Assembly: GCA_903915615.1 (NCBI GenBank) | Contig: CAIWTR010000341.1 | Location: forward strand, 1-14,367 | Source of the DNA: an uncultured Armatimonadota bacterium | GTDB lineage: Bacteria; Armatimonadota; Armatimonadia; Armatimonadales; Armatimonadaceae | DNA length: 14,367 nt | Direction: 5' to 3' | In this document: piece by piece, positions 7,309-14,367 of the stretch | Numbering within the stretch: position 1 is the stretch's first letter | Layout of the letters: each line of letters starts with the position of its first letter | Position numbers and translations under genes: made by a program | The notes under the pieces: model-generated | What the model saw: the letters and a program-made list of their open reading frames with translations, nothing else | Told to the model about the DNA's origin: nothing | Database searches by the model: none

Positions 7309-7794
7309 ATGTTCACCTTTACCAAGAAAGCAGATTACGCACTCCTTGCGCTGTCATTTCTGGCATCCAAGCCGGAAGGTGAGCGCATAGGCCCAGCCCG
7401 TATCGCAGCGTATTACGAGATCCCAGTTGAAATGCTAGCAAAGGTGATGCAGACGCTTGCGAAAGCTGGCCTCGTAGATGGAATGGCCGGGCCAACCGGC
7501 GGGTATCGCCTCATCCGCGAGCCCATCAACATTTCAGTACGCGCCGTCGTCGAAGCCGTGGATGGTCCTCTTGCAATCGCGCAGTGCTGGGAAACCAGTG
7601 GCGGATGTCCGCAGGCCTCCAAATGCCACCTCCGTGGACCCCTCGCACGCATCCAAAGCGAGCTTGCCCGGCTGCTTGCTGAGACATCGCTGGCCGATGT
7701 GATGCGTACCGACTACAACCACCTCGGCGATCGCTATGCCGATTCAACAATGCTAAGCCTCGCTCCCGTGGCGGCAACGAATTCTAAACCATGA
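7309..7794 (+). CDS. iscR: Rrf2-family iron-sulfur regulator, IscR-like
   Basis: This 161-residue protein is a DNA-binding regulator that senses Fe-S cluster supply. It has an N-terminal winged helix-turn-helix (about 1-75, with KADYALLAL and the wing motif GPTGGYRL) and a cluster site at C93, C100 and C106 with H107 next to the last cysteine. In E. coli IscR three cysteines and H107 hold a [2Fe-2S] cluster; here the first two cysteines are one residue further apart than usual (C-x6-C-x5-C). Its length matches IscR (about 162). An AAGGA site lies eight bases before the ATG. As first gene of the isc operon it probably autoregulates it. NsrR is an alternative by cysteine pattern, but the context favours IscR. 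Confidence 0.85.
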   Translation: MFTFTKKADYALLALSFLASKPEGERIGPARIAAYYEIPVEMLAKVMQTLAKAGLVDGMAGPTGGYRLIREPINISVRAVVEAVDGPLAIAQCWETSGGCPQASKCHLRGPLARIQSELARLLAETSLADVMRTDYNHLGDRYADSTMLSLAPVAATNSKP

Positions 7795-7804
7795 AAGCAA
7801 ACCA

Positions 7805-9025
7805 ATGAGCGTAACTCTGCCCATCTACCTTGATAACAATGCAACCACACGGACCGATCCTCGTGTCGTGGATGCCATCATTCCGTTTTTTAGCAATGTC
7901 TACGGAAATTCAGCATCCAAGTCACACCCATTTGGATGGGCTGCTGAAGAGGCTGTTGACAAGGCACGTGCTCAGGTCGCATCCCTGATCGGTGCCGACC
8001 CACGTGAAATCGTGTTCACTAGCGGCGCCACCGAGTCAAACAACCTGGCCATCAAGGGCATCGCAGAAATGTATGCCGAAAAAGGTGATCACATCATCAC
8101 TGTCGTCACGGAACACAAGGCCGTCCTCGATACATGCAAGCACCTCGAGTCCACCGGCAAGTCCGTTACGTACCTTGAAGTTGATGACAATGGTTTGATC
8201 TGCCTCGATGAGCTGAAGGCAGCAATCACGGACAAGACAATCCTGATTTCCGTGATGGCGGCTAACAACGAGATTGGTGTTCTACAACCAATCGCTGAAA
8301 TCGGCGCCATCTGTAAAGAACGCGGCATCATCTTCCACACGGATGCGACACAGATTGTTGGGAAGATTCCATTCGATGTCGAAGCTCTCGGAATCGACTT
8401 GGCATCGTTTACTGCGCACAAAATGTACGGACCAAAGGGAATTGGTGCTCTCTATGTGCGCCGCCGCTCGCCACGTGTTCGCTTGTCTGCGCAAATCGAT
8501 GGCGGTGGACATGAGCGCGGCTTCCGTTCGGGCACGCTAAACGTCACGGGTATCGTCGGTTTTGGCGAAGCTGCCGCGCTCTGTCAGGCTGAAATGGCCT
8601 CCGATGCCGCGCGTCTTCAGGTCCTGCGTGATGCCATGGAAGCCCGCCTCCTTCAAGAGATACCTGAGTGTCAAGTGAATGGCAGCCGCGAACATCGCCT
8701 CCCAGGACTCTTGAACATCTCATTCGGCTTTGTCGAAGGGGAGAGCCTCCTGATGGGCCTCTGTGATGTAGCACTCTCATCCGGCTCCGCTTGTACAAGC
8801 GCATCCCTCGAGCCATCCTATGTTCTCAAGGCACTCGGTGTCGGGGATGAGCTAGCGCACAGCTCGCTTCGCTTTGGTCTCGGACGCTTCACACAGCCTG
8901 AAGAAGTCGAATGGGTAACCGAAAAGGTTATCGCCGAAGTTGCGCGCCTGCGTGAAATGTCCCCGCTCTGGGAGCTGCACCTCGAAGGCGTCGATCTCTC
9001 AACCGTTCAGTGGCAACCGCACTAG
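7805..9025 (+). CDS. iscS: Cysteine desulfurase IscS
   Basis: This PLP enzyme converts cysteine to alanine and passes the sulfur as a persulfide to IscU and other acceptors. The 406-residue protein has H104 in TEHKAV, D180 in TDATQ, the PLP-binding K206 in TAHKMYGPKG and the catalytic C330 in SSGSACTSASLEP (group I loop). The C-terminal tail, SPLWE followed by GVDLSTVQW, closely resembles E. coli IscS (SPLWE...GVDLNSIEW), the part that contacts IscU. The N-terminal LDNNATT is closer to NifS than to E. coli IscS (LDYSATT), but nothing nitrogen-fixing is nearby. It starts ten bases after iscR, with only a weak ribosome site, which suggests cotranscription and coupling. Confidence 0.96.
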   Translation: MSVTLPIYLDNNATTRTDPRVVDAIIPFFSNVYGNSASKSHPFGWAAEEAVDKARAQVASLIGADPREIVFTSGATESNNLAIKGIAEMYAEKGDHIITVVTEHKAVLDTCKHLESTGKSVTYLEVDDNGLICLDELKAAITDKTILISVMAANNEIGVLQPIAEIGAICKERGIIFHTDATQIVGKIPFDVEALGIDLASFTAHKMYGPKGIGALYVRRRSPRVRLSAQIDGGGHERGFRSGTLNVTGIVGFGEAAALCQAEMASDAARLQVLRDAMEARLLQEIPECQVNGSREHRLPGLLNISFGFVEGESLLMGLCDVALSSGSACTSASLEPSYVLKALGVGDELAHSSLRFGLGRFTQPEEVEWVTEKVIAEVARLREMSPLWELHLEGVDLSTVQWQPH

Positions 9026-9073
9026 TTGCTTTTCATCACATCGATTTACACAAAACCATAAGGAAAATAGAAA

Positions 9074-9463
9074 ATGCCATATAGCGACAAGGTCCTCGAC
9101 CACTACAACAATCCACGCAACGTCGGCTCATTTGACAAGTCCGACACAACCGTCGGCACCGGCATCGTTGGTGCACCTGAGTGCGGGGATGTCATGAAGC
9201 TGCAACTCAAAATCAACGCTGATGGCGTGATTGAAGATGCAAAGTTCAAGACGTTTGGCTGTGGCTCTGCAATCGCATCCTCCAGCCTCGCGACTGAACT
9301 CGTCAAGGGAAAGACACTGGAAGAAGCGCTTCAGCTCCAAAACACGGACATCGTGGAAGAGCTTGCCCTCCCTCCTGTCAAAATCCACTGCTCGGTTCTC
9401 GCTGAAGATGCTATCAAGGCTGCTATCGCCGACTACCGCCAAAAGAACGGCATCACCGCGTAG
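9074..9463 (+). CDS. iscU: Iron-sulfur cluster scaffold IscU
   Basis: IscU is the scaffold on which [2Fe-2S] clusters are built from IscS sulfur before transfer to carriers. The 129-residue protein has the three cluster cysteines C37 (with D39 in ECGD), C63 (FGCGSAIASS) and C106, with H105. It also has LPPVK at 99-103, the peptide that the Hsp70 HscA binds in the E. coli system. Length and motifs fit IscU, not the SUF protein SufU or the longer NifU. AAGGA lies upstream of the ATG, and 48 bases separate it from iscS. Confidence 0.97.
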   Translation: MPYSDKVLDHYNNPRNVGSFDKSDTTVGTGIVGAPECGDVMKLQLKINADGVIEDAKFKTFGCGSAIASSSLATELVKGKTLEEALQLQNTDIVEELALPPVKIHCSVLAEDAIKAAIADYRQKNGITA

Positions 9464-9465
9464 CC

Positions 9466-9822
9466 ATGGAAGCCGCCATTGCAGATGCACCCGTCGTTCT
9501 GACGGAACGTGCCATCAAACAAGTCCTCCGCCAAAAAGAACGCCTTGGGAAGCAGGGACAGTTCCTCCGCCTTGGTGTTCGGGGCGGAGGCTGCTCTGGC
9601 CTCTCGTATGTAATCGATTGGGAGACCGAACCCGATGATGAATTCGATGTCACCTATACACAGGATGAAGTCGCATTCGTGATTGACATCAAGAGTGCAA
9701 AATATCTGCAAGGCACCGTTCTTGATTTCGACATCAAGAACCTGATGGAAGGTGGTTTCACCTTTCAAAACCCACTCGCCGTCCGCTCCTGCGGCTGCGG
9801 AACATCGTTTACTCTCAAGTGA
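9466..9822 (+). CDS. iscA: A-type iron-sulfur carrier IscA
   Basis: IscA-type proteins carry Fe-S clusters from IscU to target enzymes. The 118-residue protein holds the three conserved cysteines: C43 in GGGCSGLSY, and C109 and C111 in SCGCGTSF near the C-terminus. The common FxNPNA segment reads FQNPLA here. It starts two bases after the iscU stop and overlaps the hscB start by four bases. ErpA or SufA are related alternatives; the operon position favours IscA. Confidence 0.95.
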   Translation: MEAAIADAPVVLTERAIKQVLRQKERLGKQGQFLRLGVRGGGCSGLSYVIDWETEPDDEFDVTYTQDEVAFVIDIKSAKYLQGTVLDFDIKNLMEGGFTFQNPLAVRSCGCGTSFTLK

Positions 9823-10367
9823 ATACAGTGTTTCCCAGTCCGCAGGATGACTGCTTTACTATTCTTGGCGTGGCAATCGATGCATCCGCAGATGAACTGC
9901 GCGCCGCAGCACGTCGCCTGACGCTCAAGTACCACCCAGATCGCTTTGCATCCGCAGGCCCAGAAGTCCAGGCGGATGCTGAGCTTGCGAGTATGCTCGT
10001 CTCGGATGCTGCGAAGCGATTAACCGATGTCTTTTCGCGTGCGACCTACATACTGAAACATACATTCAACGTGCAGCTGCATGACCTTCGACATCAGCAA
10101 CCGCCAGCCGAATTGTTTGCACGAATACTTGAGACCCAAGAAGCATTAATGGACATTCAGATGGGGGAGCCATTCGATCGCAACGCGCTCACGGGTTCAC
10201 TGGATGAATACAAGGGCGACCTTGCGACTTGTGAGGAGCAGCTGTGGGCTGTCCTCAAACGGATGGCCTCCGGGGAATCCGTGACCGTGGATGACATCGC
10301 AAACCCACTCATGCTCCACGGATATCTGATCAGAGTTTCCAATGGAATCTCTGAAGCTCTAGCCTGA
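9819..10367 (+). CDS. hscB: J-domain co-chaperone HscB
   Basis: HscB brings IscU to the Hsp70 HscA and stimulates its ATPase, helping cluster release. The 182-residue protein has a J-domain at about 10-80 with the diagnostic HPD at 39-41 (YHPDRF). A helical C-terminal half (about 90-180) matches the IscU-binding domain in size and place. It starts with GTG at 9819, in a GTGA overlap with the iscA stop, which indicates translational coupling. The expected next gene hscA is missing, so the Hsp70 partner must be encoded elsewhere, or a general DnaK takes the role (inference). Confidence 0.9.
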   Translation: MNTVFPSPQDDCFTILGVAIDASADELRAAARRLTLKYHPDRFASAGPEVQADAELASMLVSDAAKRLTDVFSRATYILKHTFNVQLHDLRHQQPPAELFARILETQEALMDIQMGEPFDRNALTGSLDEYKGDLATCEEQLWAVLKRMASGESVTVDDIANPLMLHGYLIRVSNGISEALA

Positions 10368-10401
10368 TGTTGACGCCTTGCCTCGCCAATAATCACCCGG
10401 T

Positions 10402-11061
10402 ATGAATCTGCTAAAATCCGCCGGTGGTCTGGTTGCCCCGATGATTTTGTTCATCGGCCTGAATGTCGTAGAAGGTAAGCTCCCCGCAAACCTGTATCCA
10501 TTCGCATACATCGCTAAGATTGCCATCGTGCTGCTTGCACTTGGTCTTACCGCTAAAGCTTGGACATCTGAGCTCGCCGCATCGCGTAAGGCTCTCATCA
10601 CCGGTGCTATCTTCGGTGTCGTCGGAATCGCCCTCTGGATTGGCATCGAGAAAATCCCATATCCGCATGTCGGAGGCCGGAGCAGTTTTAATCCATTTAC
10701 GGCAATCCCGGATTGGACCTTTCGGTATCTCTGGATAGCAACTCGCTTTATTGGACTCGCGGCGGTCGTTCCGATTGTCGAGGAGCTATTCTGGCGTGGC
10801 TTTCTGGTTCGATACATCGACAACATGGATGACTTCCGTAAAGTCATCGCCGGAAACCATTCATGGATTGCTACTGGTGTTGTAACCGCTGCTTTTGCAT
10901 CCATACACCCTGAGTGGCTGGCCGCCGTGGCCTACGCATTGTTGACTGATCAGCTGCTCAGACGGACAAAGTCTGTTGGCGCTTGTGTTGTGATGCACGC
11001 TGTGACCAACTTGCTGCTCGGTGTCTACGTGGTCGTCACCAAATCATGGCATCTCTGGTGA
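10402..11061 (+). CDS. CPBP-family membrane protease (CAAX protease-related)
   Basis: This 219-residue integral membrane protein has several hydrophobic helices (about 8-22, 35-50, 65-82, 110-125, 155-170, 195-213). It has the family's catalytic motifs: EELFWRGF with E127, E128 and R132; H169 in ASIHPEW; and H199 and N203 in HAVTNLLLG. CPBP proteins are intramembrane glutamyl proteases with varied roles. The EELFWRGFL form is reminiscent of the CAAX-related group found with exosortase/PEP-CTERM systems, but no exosortase is in the window. It starts 34 bases after hscB with no clear ribosome site, so it may ride on the isc transcript. Its last 18 bases overlap the end of the convergent methyltransferase gene. 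Confidence 0.85.
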   Translation: MNLLKSAGGLVAPMILFIGLNVVEGKLPANLYPFAYIAKIAIVLLALGLTAKAWTSELAASRKALITGAIFGVVGIALWIGIEKIPYPHVGGRSSFNPFTAIPDWTFRYLWIATRFIGLAAVVPIVEELFWRGFLVRYIDNMDDFRKVIAGNHSWIATGVVTAAFASIHPEWLAAVAYALLTDQLLRRTKSVGACVVMHAVTNLLLGVYVVVTKSWHLW

Positions 11062-12474
11062 TGGCGTAACGGACAGCCTTGTTTGATTCTTTTGCGTCTC
11101 GACGTGGACGATGAGCCGGTCGGGGGCAATGTCACTCGAGATGTCTAACTCAACAGATTTGGCCACTTCACTCGACCGCAGAATTCCTGAATACCACAGA
11201 CACTCCCACACGCCGTTGACATCGCAGCCAACACCCCAAGCGGTGACATCTTGTACATTTGGGCCCGAAATGTCCACTTGAACAGTGCTTTCGCCGATGC
11301 TCTTAAATGTCGCCTGGAGCTCTGAGTTACAAGCCTTTTCGGGAACTTGATGCAACGCATCGATGGTGAATTCAACATTTGGAATCTCGCGGAGGCGGCG
11401 GCGGGTGATCGAAATCGATGCATCCCCGACATCAATGCCAATAGCATTTCTCCCCAGCTTACTGGCAACGGTTATCGTCGTCCCCGAGCCGTTAAAGGCA
11501 TCCAGAACGGTATCGCCCGGGAGCGTCGCCCAGCTGACAATGCGCTCAAGCAAGCCTTCAGGCTTCTGGGTATCGTAACCCATGTCCTCCGACTTTGGCC
11601 GATGACGAAGCGGTCGCACCGCAGAGTCATCCCAAAGCGTGTCCACCCGTTGCCGCTTGACCCAGCAGCCATCCGCAGCCTGCTCCAGAAAGTACTTGAT
11701 ATAAACCGTGCCACTCGCCGAGCGGTGTATACGTCCATCCGCCTCGAGACGCGCAATGCTGTCATCCGTGTAGTCGCCACGCGGCGCCGTCGTGTACCAG
11801 CAAGCACGCAGCTCATCGAAGAAACACCCCTTTGGATGCCCAGCCCTTGTTAGTGGATAAGGCGTGGTAATTTCCGGATGCCCTCCGCGCAGTGCTTTGC
11901 CCGGGTTGCGACTAAAGAGAAGGATACTTTCGAAGGTGCGGCCAAGCTGATTCGATGCTGCCTGCTTTCCTAGGTTTGGAGCACGGCGCCAGAGAATTTC
12001 GTTTCGGAAGTTTTCCGGTCCGAACACCTCGCCCATCAGGATGCGTAGATGCGCGTTCGCCCGCCAGTCACAATGCACGAAAATCACGCCATCGGATGTC
12101 AGAAGCTCACGCAACAAAATGAGCCGCGGATGCATAAACGACAGGTAGCCCTCAATCCCACCACTCCACTGATCCCGATAGGCGATCGGGTCACTGGTCG
12201 TCGTGTCGCGGGTCCCGGTTGCATGGGATGTCCGGAAAACGGTGCCTATCCCAAAAGGTGGATCAATATAGATGCACGCAACGCTCTTAGGCCGCTCCGC
12301 AACCAAGCGCTGTAAAACGCAGAGATTATCGCCGTGAATCAAGCGCGTCGTCGTGGATGGTTGTCCAACGCGGTGATGCTCACATCGGGCGATCACCAGC
12401 ATTGATGGATCGGCTTGGATGGGGCGATCGCTACGCCCTGGCCAGGTAAGACGGCTGTTATCGGTGATGCTCAT
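11044..12474 (-). CDS. Beta-class DNA methyltransferase (N6-adenine or N4-cytosine), orphan
   Basis: This enzyme methylates DNA at a specific site using SAM. From the ATG at 12474 it has 476 residues. The catalytic motif IV, IYIDPPFGIG (DPPF at 71-74), comes first, then a target-recognition region (about 165-290). Motif X (TQKPEGLLERIV, about 302-313) and the SAM-binding motif I (DAFNGSGTT, 325-333) follow. This order is that of beta-class enzymes, which include type III Mod subunits. A further domain of about 100 residues, rich in Val/Ile/Ser, follows at 375-476. The frame stays open to an ATG at 12780, but that stretch overlaps the divergent glycosyltransferase gene and has no motif, so I reject it. 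No restriction gene is adjacent, hence orphan within the window. The target sequence is unknown. Confidence 0.88.
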   Translation of the reverse strand: MSITDNSRLTWPGRSDRPIQADPSMLVIARCEHHRVGQPSTTTRLIHGDNLCVLQRLVAERPKSVACIYIDPPFGIGTVFRTSHATGTRDTTTSDPIAYRDQWSGGIEGYLSFMHPRLILLRELLTSDGVIFVHCDWRANAHLRILMGEVFGPENFRNEILWRRAPNLGKQAASNQLGRTFESILLFSRNPGKALRGGHPEITTPYPLTRAGHPKGCFFDELRACWYTTAPRGDYTDDSIARLEADGRIHRSASGTVYIKYFLEQAADGCWVKRQRVDTLWDDSAVRPLRHRPKSEDMGYDTQKPEGLLERIVSWATLPGDTVLDAFNGSGTTITVASKLGRNAIGIDVGDASISITRRRLREIPNVEFTIDALHQVPEKACNSELQATFKSIGESTVQVDISGPNVQDVTAWGVGCDVNGVWECLWYSGILRSSEVAKSVELDISSDIAPDRLIVHVETQKNQTRLSVTPSPEMP

Positions 12475-12484
12475 GAATCGGTTG

Positions 12485-12492
12485 ATTATAAT
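12485..12492. promoter_or_regulatory. Symmetric ATTATAAT, possible -10 element on both strands
   Basis: The 8-bp palindrome ATTATAAT contains a perfect TATAAT on each strand (12487-12492 on +, 12490-12485 on -). On the minus strand it lies only ten bases before the methyltransferase ATG, which would give a nearly leaderless mRNA. On the + strand it would give a leader of about 120 bases before the glycosyltransferase. No good -35 was seen for either direction. The remaining gap, 12493-12620, shows no gene. Confidence 0.35.
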
Positions 12493-12620
12493 CCTGATTC
12501 CATCCCCGGCGGCGGCACGGTAAGGTGGAATGGTTGTTCTTTCTCCGACCCACATGGGAACCAGCGGGAGGAACAGCGTGTTTATTCCTACGACGACAAA
12601 GGGCAGGGAAACATCGATAA

Positions 12621-13898
12621 ATGCGCATCGCAGTCTTGACACCGGGAACCGGGAGCTTTCATTGTGGAACATGTCTCCGCGATCAGGCACTTGCGAAGGA
12701 GCTTCGGCGCCTCGGCCACGATGTGCTCTTTGTACCGCTTTACCTCCCGCCGACGCTTGACACTGCGGATGAAAACACAAGTGCCGTCTACATGGGGGGC
12801 ATTAATGTCTATCTCCAGCATGCAGTCCCGGTTTTCCGGAAAACACCCCGCTGGATTGATAAGCTCTTCGACTCCCCAAAGGCCCTCGCAAGTGCCGCGA
12901 AGCGCGCCGGGATGACGCAGGCGAAAGACCTTGGCCCGATGACGCTGACGATGCTCAAGGGCGAGGATGGACACCAAGTTAAGGAACTTGACAGGCTTGC
13001 TGCGTGGCTTCGTGACGATGTACGCCCCGATGTCGTGCTCCTTTCGAACATCCTCCTCGTTGGAATCGCACGCAGACTACGGGACATCACCAACGCAGCG
13101 GTTTGGTGCACGCTGCACGGTGAGGACACATTTCTCGATGCCCTTCCGGATTCACATCGTGACCTCTGCTGGCAGGAAGTCGTAAAGCGTTCCAAGTTCG
13201 TGGATGGCTTTATCGCGGTCAGTAAGACATACGGTGATGTCATGATTGAGCGGGCTCAGCTTGACCCGGGGCACGTCCACGTTGTCCACAATGGCACCGA
13301 CACAGATGTTTACAAACCGGTTCCGCGCACACAAGGGCATGTGTTCGGCTACCTGGCGCGGCAGTGCTACGGCAAAGGCTTGCACTTGTTGGTGGATGCC
13401 TTTATCGCGTGCAAAAAGTCTCTCCCAGATGCCAGTTTGGTAGTCGTTGGCACCAAGACCGCGGCCGATGAGTCCTATGTCGCCGCTATCCAGCAGCGCT
13501 TGCGTGACGCGGGGTGTGCGGGTGCGGTTTCGTTTCATGACAATGTCACGATGGACGAAAAAGTACGTCTGCTTCAGACGATGGATGTCCTCAGTGTGCC
13601 AGCGCTGTACGGTGAATCGTTTGGCTTATATGTCATCGAGGCGCTTGCCTGCGGCGTTCCTGTTGTGGCACCAAAACATGGCGCTTTCCCAGAGCTTGCC
13701 ATCGAAACCGGAGGCGTTGCGCTCTTCGATCAGTCTCTCGATGGTGACTACGAACGCGTATTGATAGATGTTCTGAATGGCAACGGTGCTACGCTTGCTG
13801 CTGCCGGAAGAGCATCGGTTGTGCAGCGGTTTTCAACGCAAAGTATGGCTGCCGGCGTGGTCGCAGCGTTTGATTCGCAAATGAAGAAGGCGGTGTGA
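12621..13898 (+). CDS. GT4-family glycosyltransferase
   Basis: This 425-residue GT-B fold enzyme transfers a sugar from an activated donor. The N-terminal Rossmann half begins MRIAVLTPGTGSFHCGT with the usual Gly-rich loop. The C-terminal half starts near VFGYLARQCYGKGLHLLVDA (242-261) and has the GT4 donor-binding signature GESFGLYVIEALACGVPVV, with the E-x7-E pair E332 and E340. There are no membrane segments, so it is cytosolic or peripheral. Substrate and product are not readable; polysaccharide or lipid glycosylation is likely. A weak GGGA/GGAAA site lies 10-15 bases before the ATG. The ABC ATPase gene follows after one base, so the two are probably one operon. Confidence 0.92.
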   Translation: MRIAVLTPGTGSFHCGTCLRDQALAKELRRLGHDVLFVPLYLPPTLDTADENTSAVYMGGINVYLQHAVPVFRKTPRWIDKLFDSPKALASAAKRAGMTQAKDLGPMTLTMLKGEDGHQVKELDRLAAWLRDDVRPDVVLLSNILLVGIARRLRDITNAAVWCTLHGEDTFLDALPDSHRDLCWQEVVKRSKFVDGFIAVSKTYGDVMIERAQLDPGHVHVVHNGTDTDVYKPVPRTQGHVFGYLARQCYGKGLHLLVDAFIACKKSLPDASLVVVGTKTAADESYVAAIQQRLRDAGCAGAVSFHDNVTMDEKVRLLQTMDVLSVPALYGESFGLYVIEALACGVPVVAPKHGAFPELAIETGGVALFDQSLDGDYERVLIDVLNGNGATLAAAGRASVVQRFSTQSMAAGVVAAFDSQMKKAV

Positions 13899-13899
13899 G

Positions 13900-14367
13900 A
13901 TGGGTGTGTCCATAAATGTTTCGAGTCTTGACAAGATTTATTCGCCCGCTGGGGGACACGATATCGGCGTCCTCGATCGCCTCTCTGTAACGTTTGCGGC
14001 CGGGTCCATCACGGGAATTATCGGGCCATCCGGGAGCGGAAAGTCGACCCTCCTCCATATCATCGGGACCCTCGAGACGCCGACAGCTGGCACGGTCACG
14101 TACGATGGCGCCGCAGCGCCTACATCCGAGAAGGACTTAGCTGCGTTTCGCCGGGACCACATCGGATTTGTGTTTCAGCAACACCACCTAATCCCACACC
14201 TCACAGTGCTTGAAAATGTCCTGGTTCCGCAGCTGGCAGGGAAGGGGAAACGCCTGTCCACGGATGCTGTTTCCCGGGCGAACCGCCTCCTTGAGCGCGT
14301 AGGCCTTGCCGAACGTACATCGCATAAACCATCCGAGCTCTCCGGCGGCGAGTGCCAGCGGGTTGCC
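13900..14367 (+). CDS. LolD/MacB-like ABC transporter ATPase, 5' part
   Basis: The first 156 residues of an ABC ATP-binding subunit are present; the frame runs off the right edge of the window. Visible are Walker A GPSGSGKST (42-50), the Q-loop VFQQHHLIPHLTVLENV (91-107) and the signature LSGGECQRVA (147-156). The HxLIPHLTVLENV wording is typical of the LolD/MacB/FtsE group, which energises lipoprotein release or export without moving substrate through the membrane. The residue after SGGE is Cys, where Gln or Arg is usual. Walker B and the H-loop lie beyond the window. It starts one base after the glycosyltransferase stop; the permease partner should follow outside. Confidence 0.9.
   Translation, partial: MGVSINVSSLDKIYSPAGGHDIGVLDRLSVTFAAGSITGIIGPSGSGKSTLLHIIGTLETPTAGTVTYDGAAAPTSEKDLAAFRRDHIGFVFQQHHLIPHLTVLENVLVPQLAGKGKRLSTDAVSRANRLLERVGLAERTSHKPSELSGGECQRVA

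Noticed and set aside
7805..9025. Nitrogen-fixation NifS instead of IscS
   Set aside because: LDNNATT near the N-terminus is NifS-like, but the C-terminal tail matches IscS and the neighbours are iscR, iscU, iscA and hscB, with no nif gene.
12475..12780. Extension of the methyltransferase frame to an ATG at 12780, adding 102 residues
   Set aside because: The added stretch has no recognisable motif, overlaps the start of the divergent glycosyltransferase by 160 bases, and the methyltransferase domain is complete from the ATG at 12474.
1..14367. CRISPR array, prophage, transposon or toxin-antitoxin pair
   Set aside because: No regularly spaced repeats, integrase, transposase, terminal inverted repeats or small paired ORFs were found; most long extra frames are shadows opposite recognised genes.

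Overview
The window comes from the chromosome of a Gram-negative bacterium. It holds the C-terminal end of an outer-membrane beta-barrel protein, type IV pilus ATPases, a proteobacterial-style ISC iron-sulfur operon and a LolD-like ABC ATPase. Base composition looks like roughly 55% G+C (estimated, not computed). I cannot name the phylum. The ISC proteins look proteobacterial, but the gene order (pilB-pilT without pilC, isc operon without hscA) does not match a familiar genome. No phage, IS element, integrase, CRISPR array, rRNA or tRNA was seen; this reads as a mostly ordinary core or near-core region.

Layout. 1-240: tail of an outer-membrane protein and its terminator. 265-1257 (-): an unrecognised zinc-ribbon, single-TM protein. 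1298-1489: a short coding-like stretch of unclear status. 1495-3819 (+): FkbM-type methyltransferase followed directly by a secreted M28 metallopeptidase, ending in a strong terminator. 3954-6972 (-): pilB then pilT, with a hairpin between them and a second terminator after pilT. 6973-7308: a divergent 336-bp control region. 7309-10367 (+): iscR-iscS-iscU-iscA-hscB. 10402-11061 (+): a CPBP/CAAX-type membrane protease, whose end overlaps the end of an orphan beta-class DNA methyltransferase (11044-12474, -). 12621-14367 (+): a GT4 glycosyltransferase and the first part of a LolD-like ABC ATPase that runs off the right edge.

How the genes work together. PilB and PilT power pilus extension and retraction. 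The isc genes form one tight operon: IscS supplies sulfur, IscU is the scaffold, IscA is a carrier, HscB is the J-protein that delivers IscU to an Hsp70 partner, and the IscR-like regulator probably senses cluster supply. The partner HscA and the ferredoxin are not next to it. The glycosyltransferase and ABC ATPase are one base apart and probably cotranscribed, perhaps in envelope biogenesis.

The least explained signal is not a gene. The pentamer GGATG/CATCC appears about three times more often than base composition predicts by my hand count. It is commoner on the + strand whichever way the genes run, which would suit a replication-oriented genome word.
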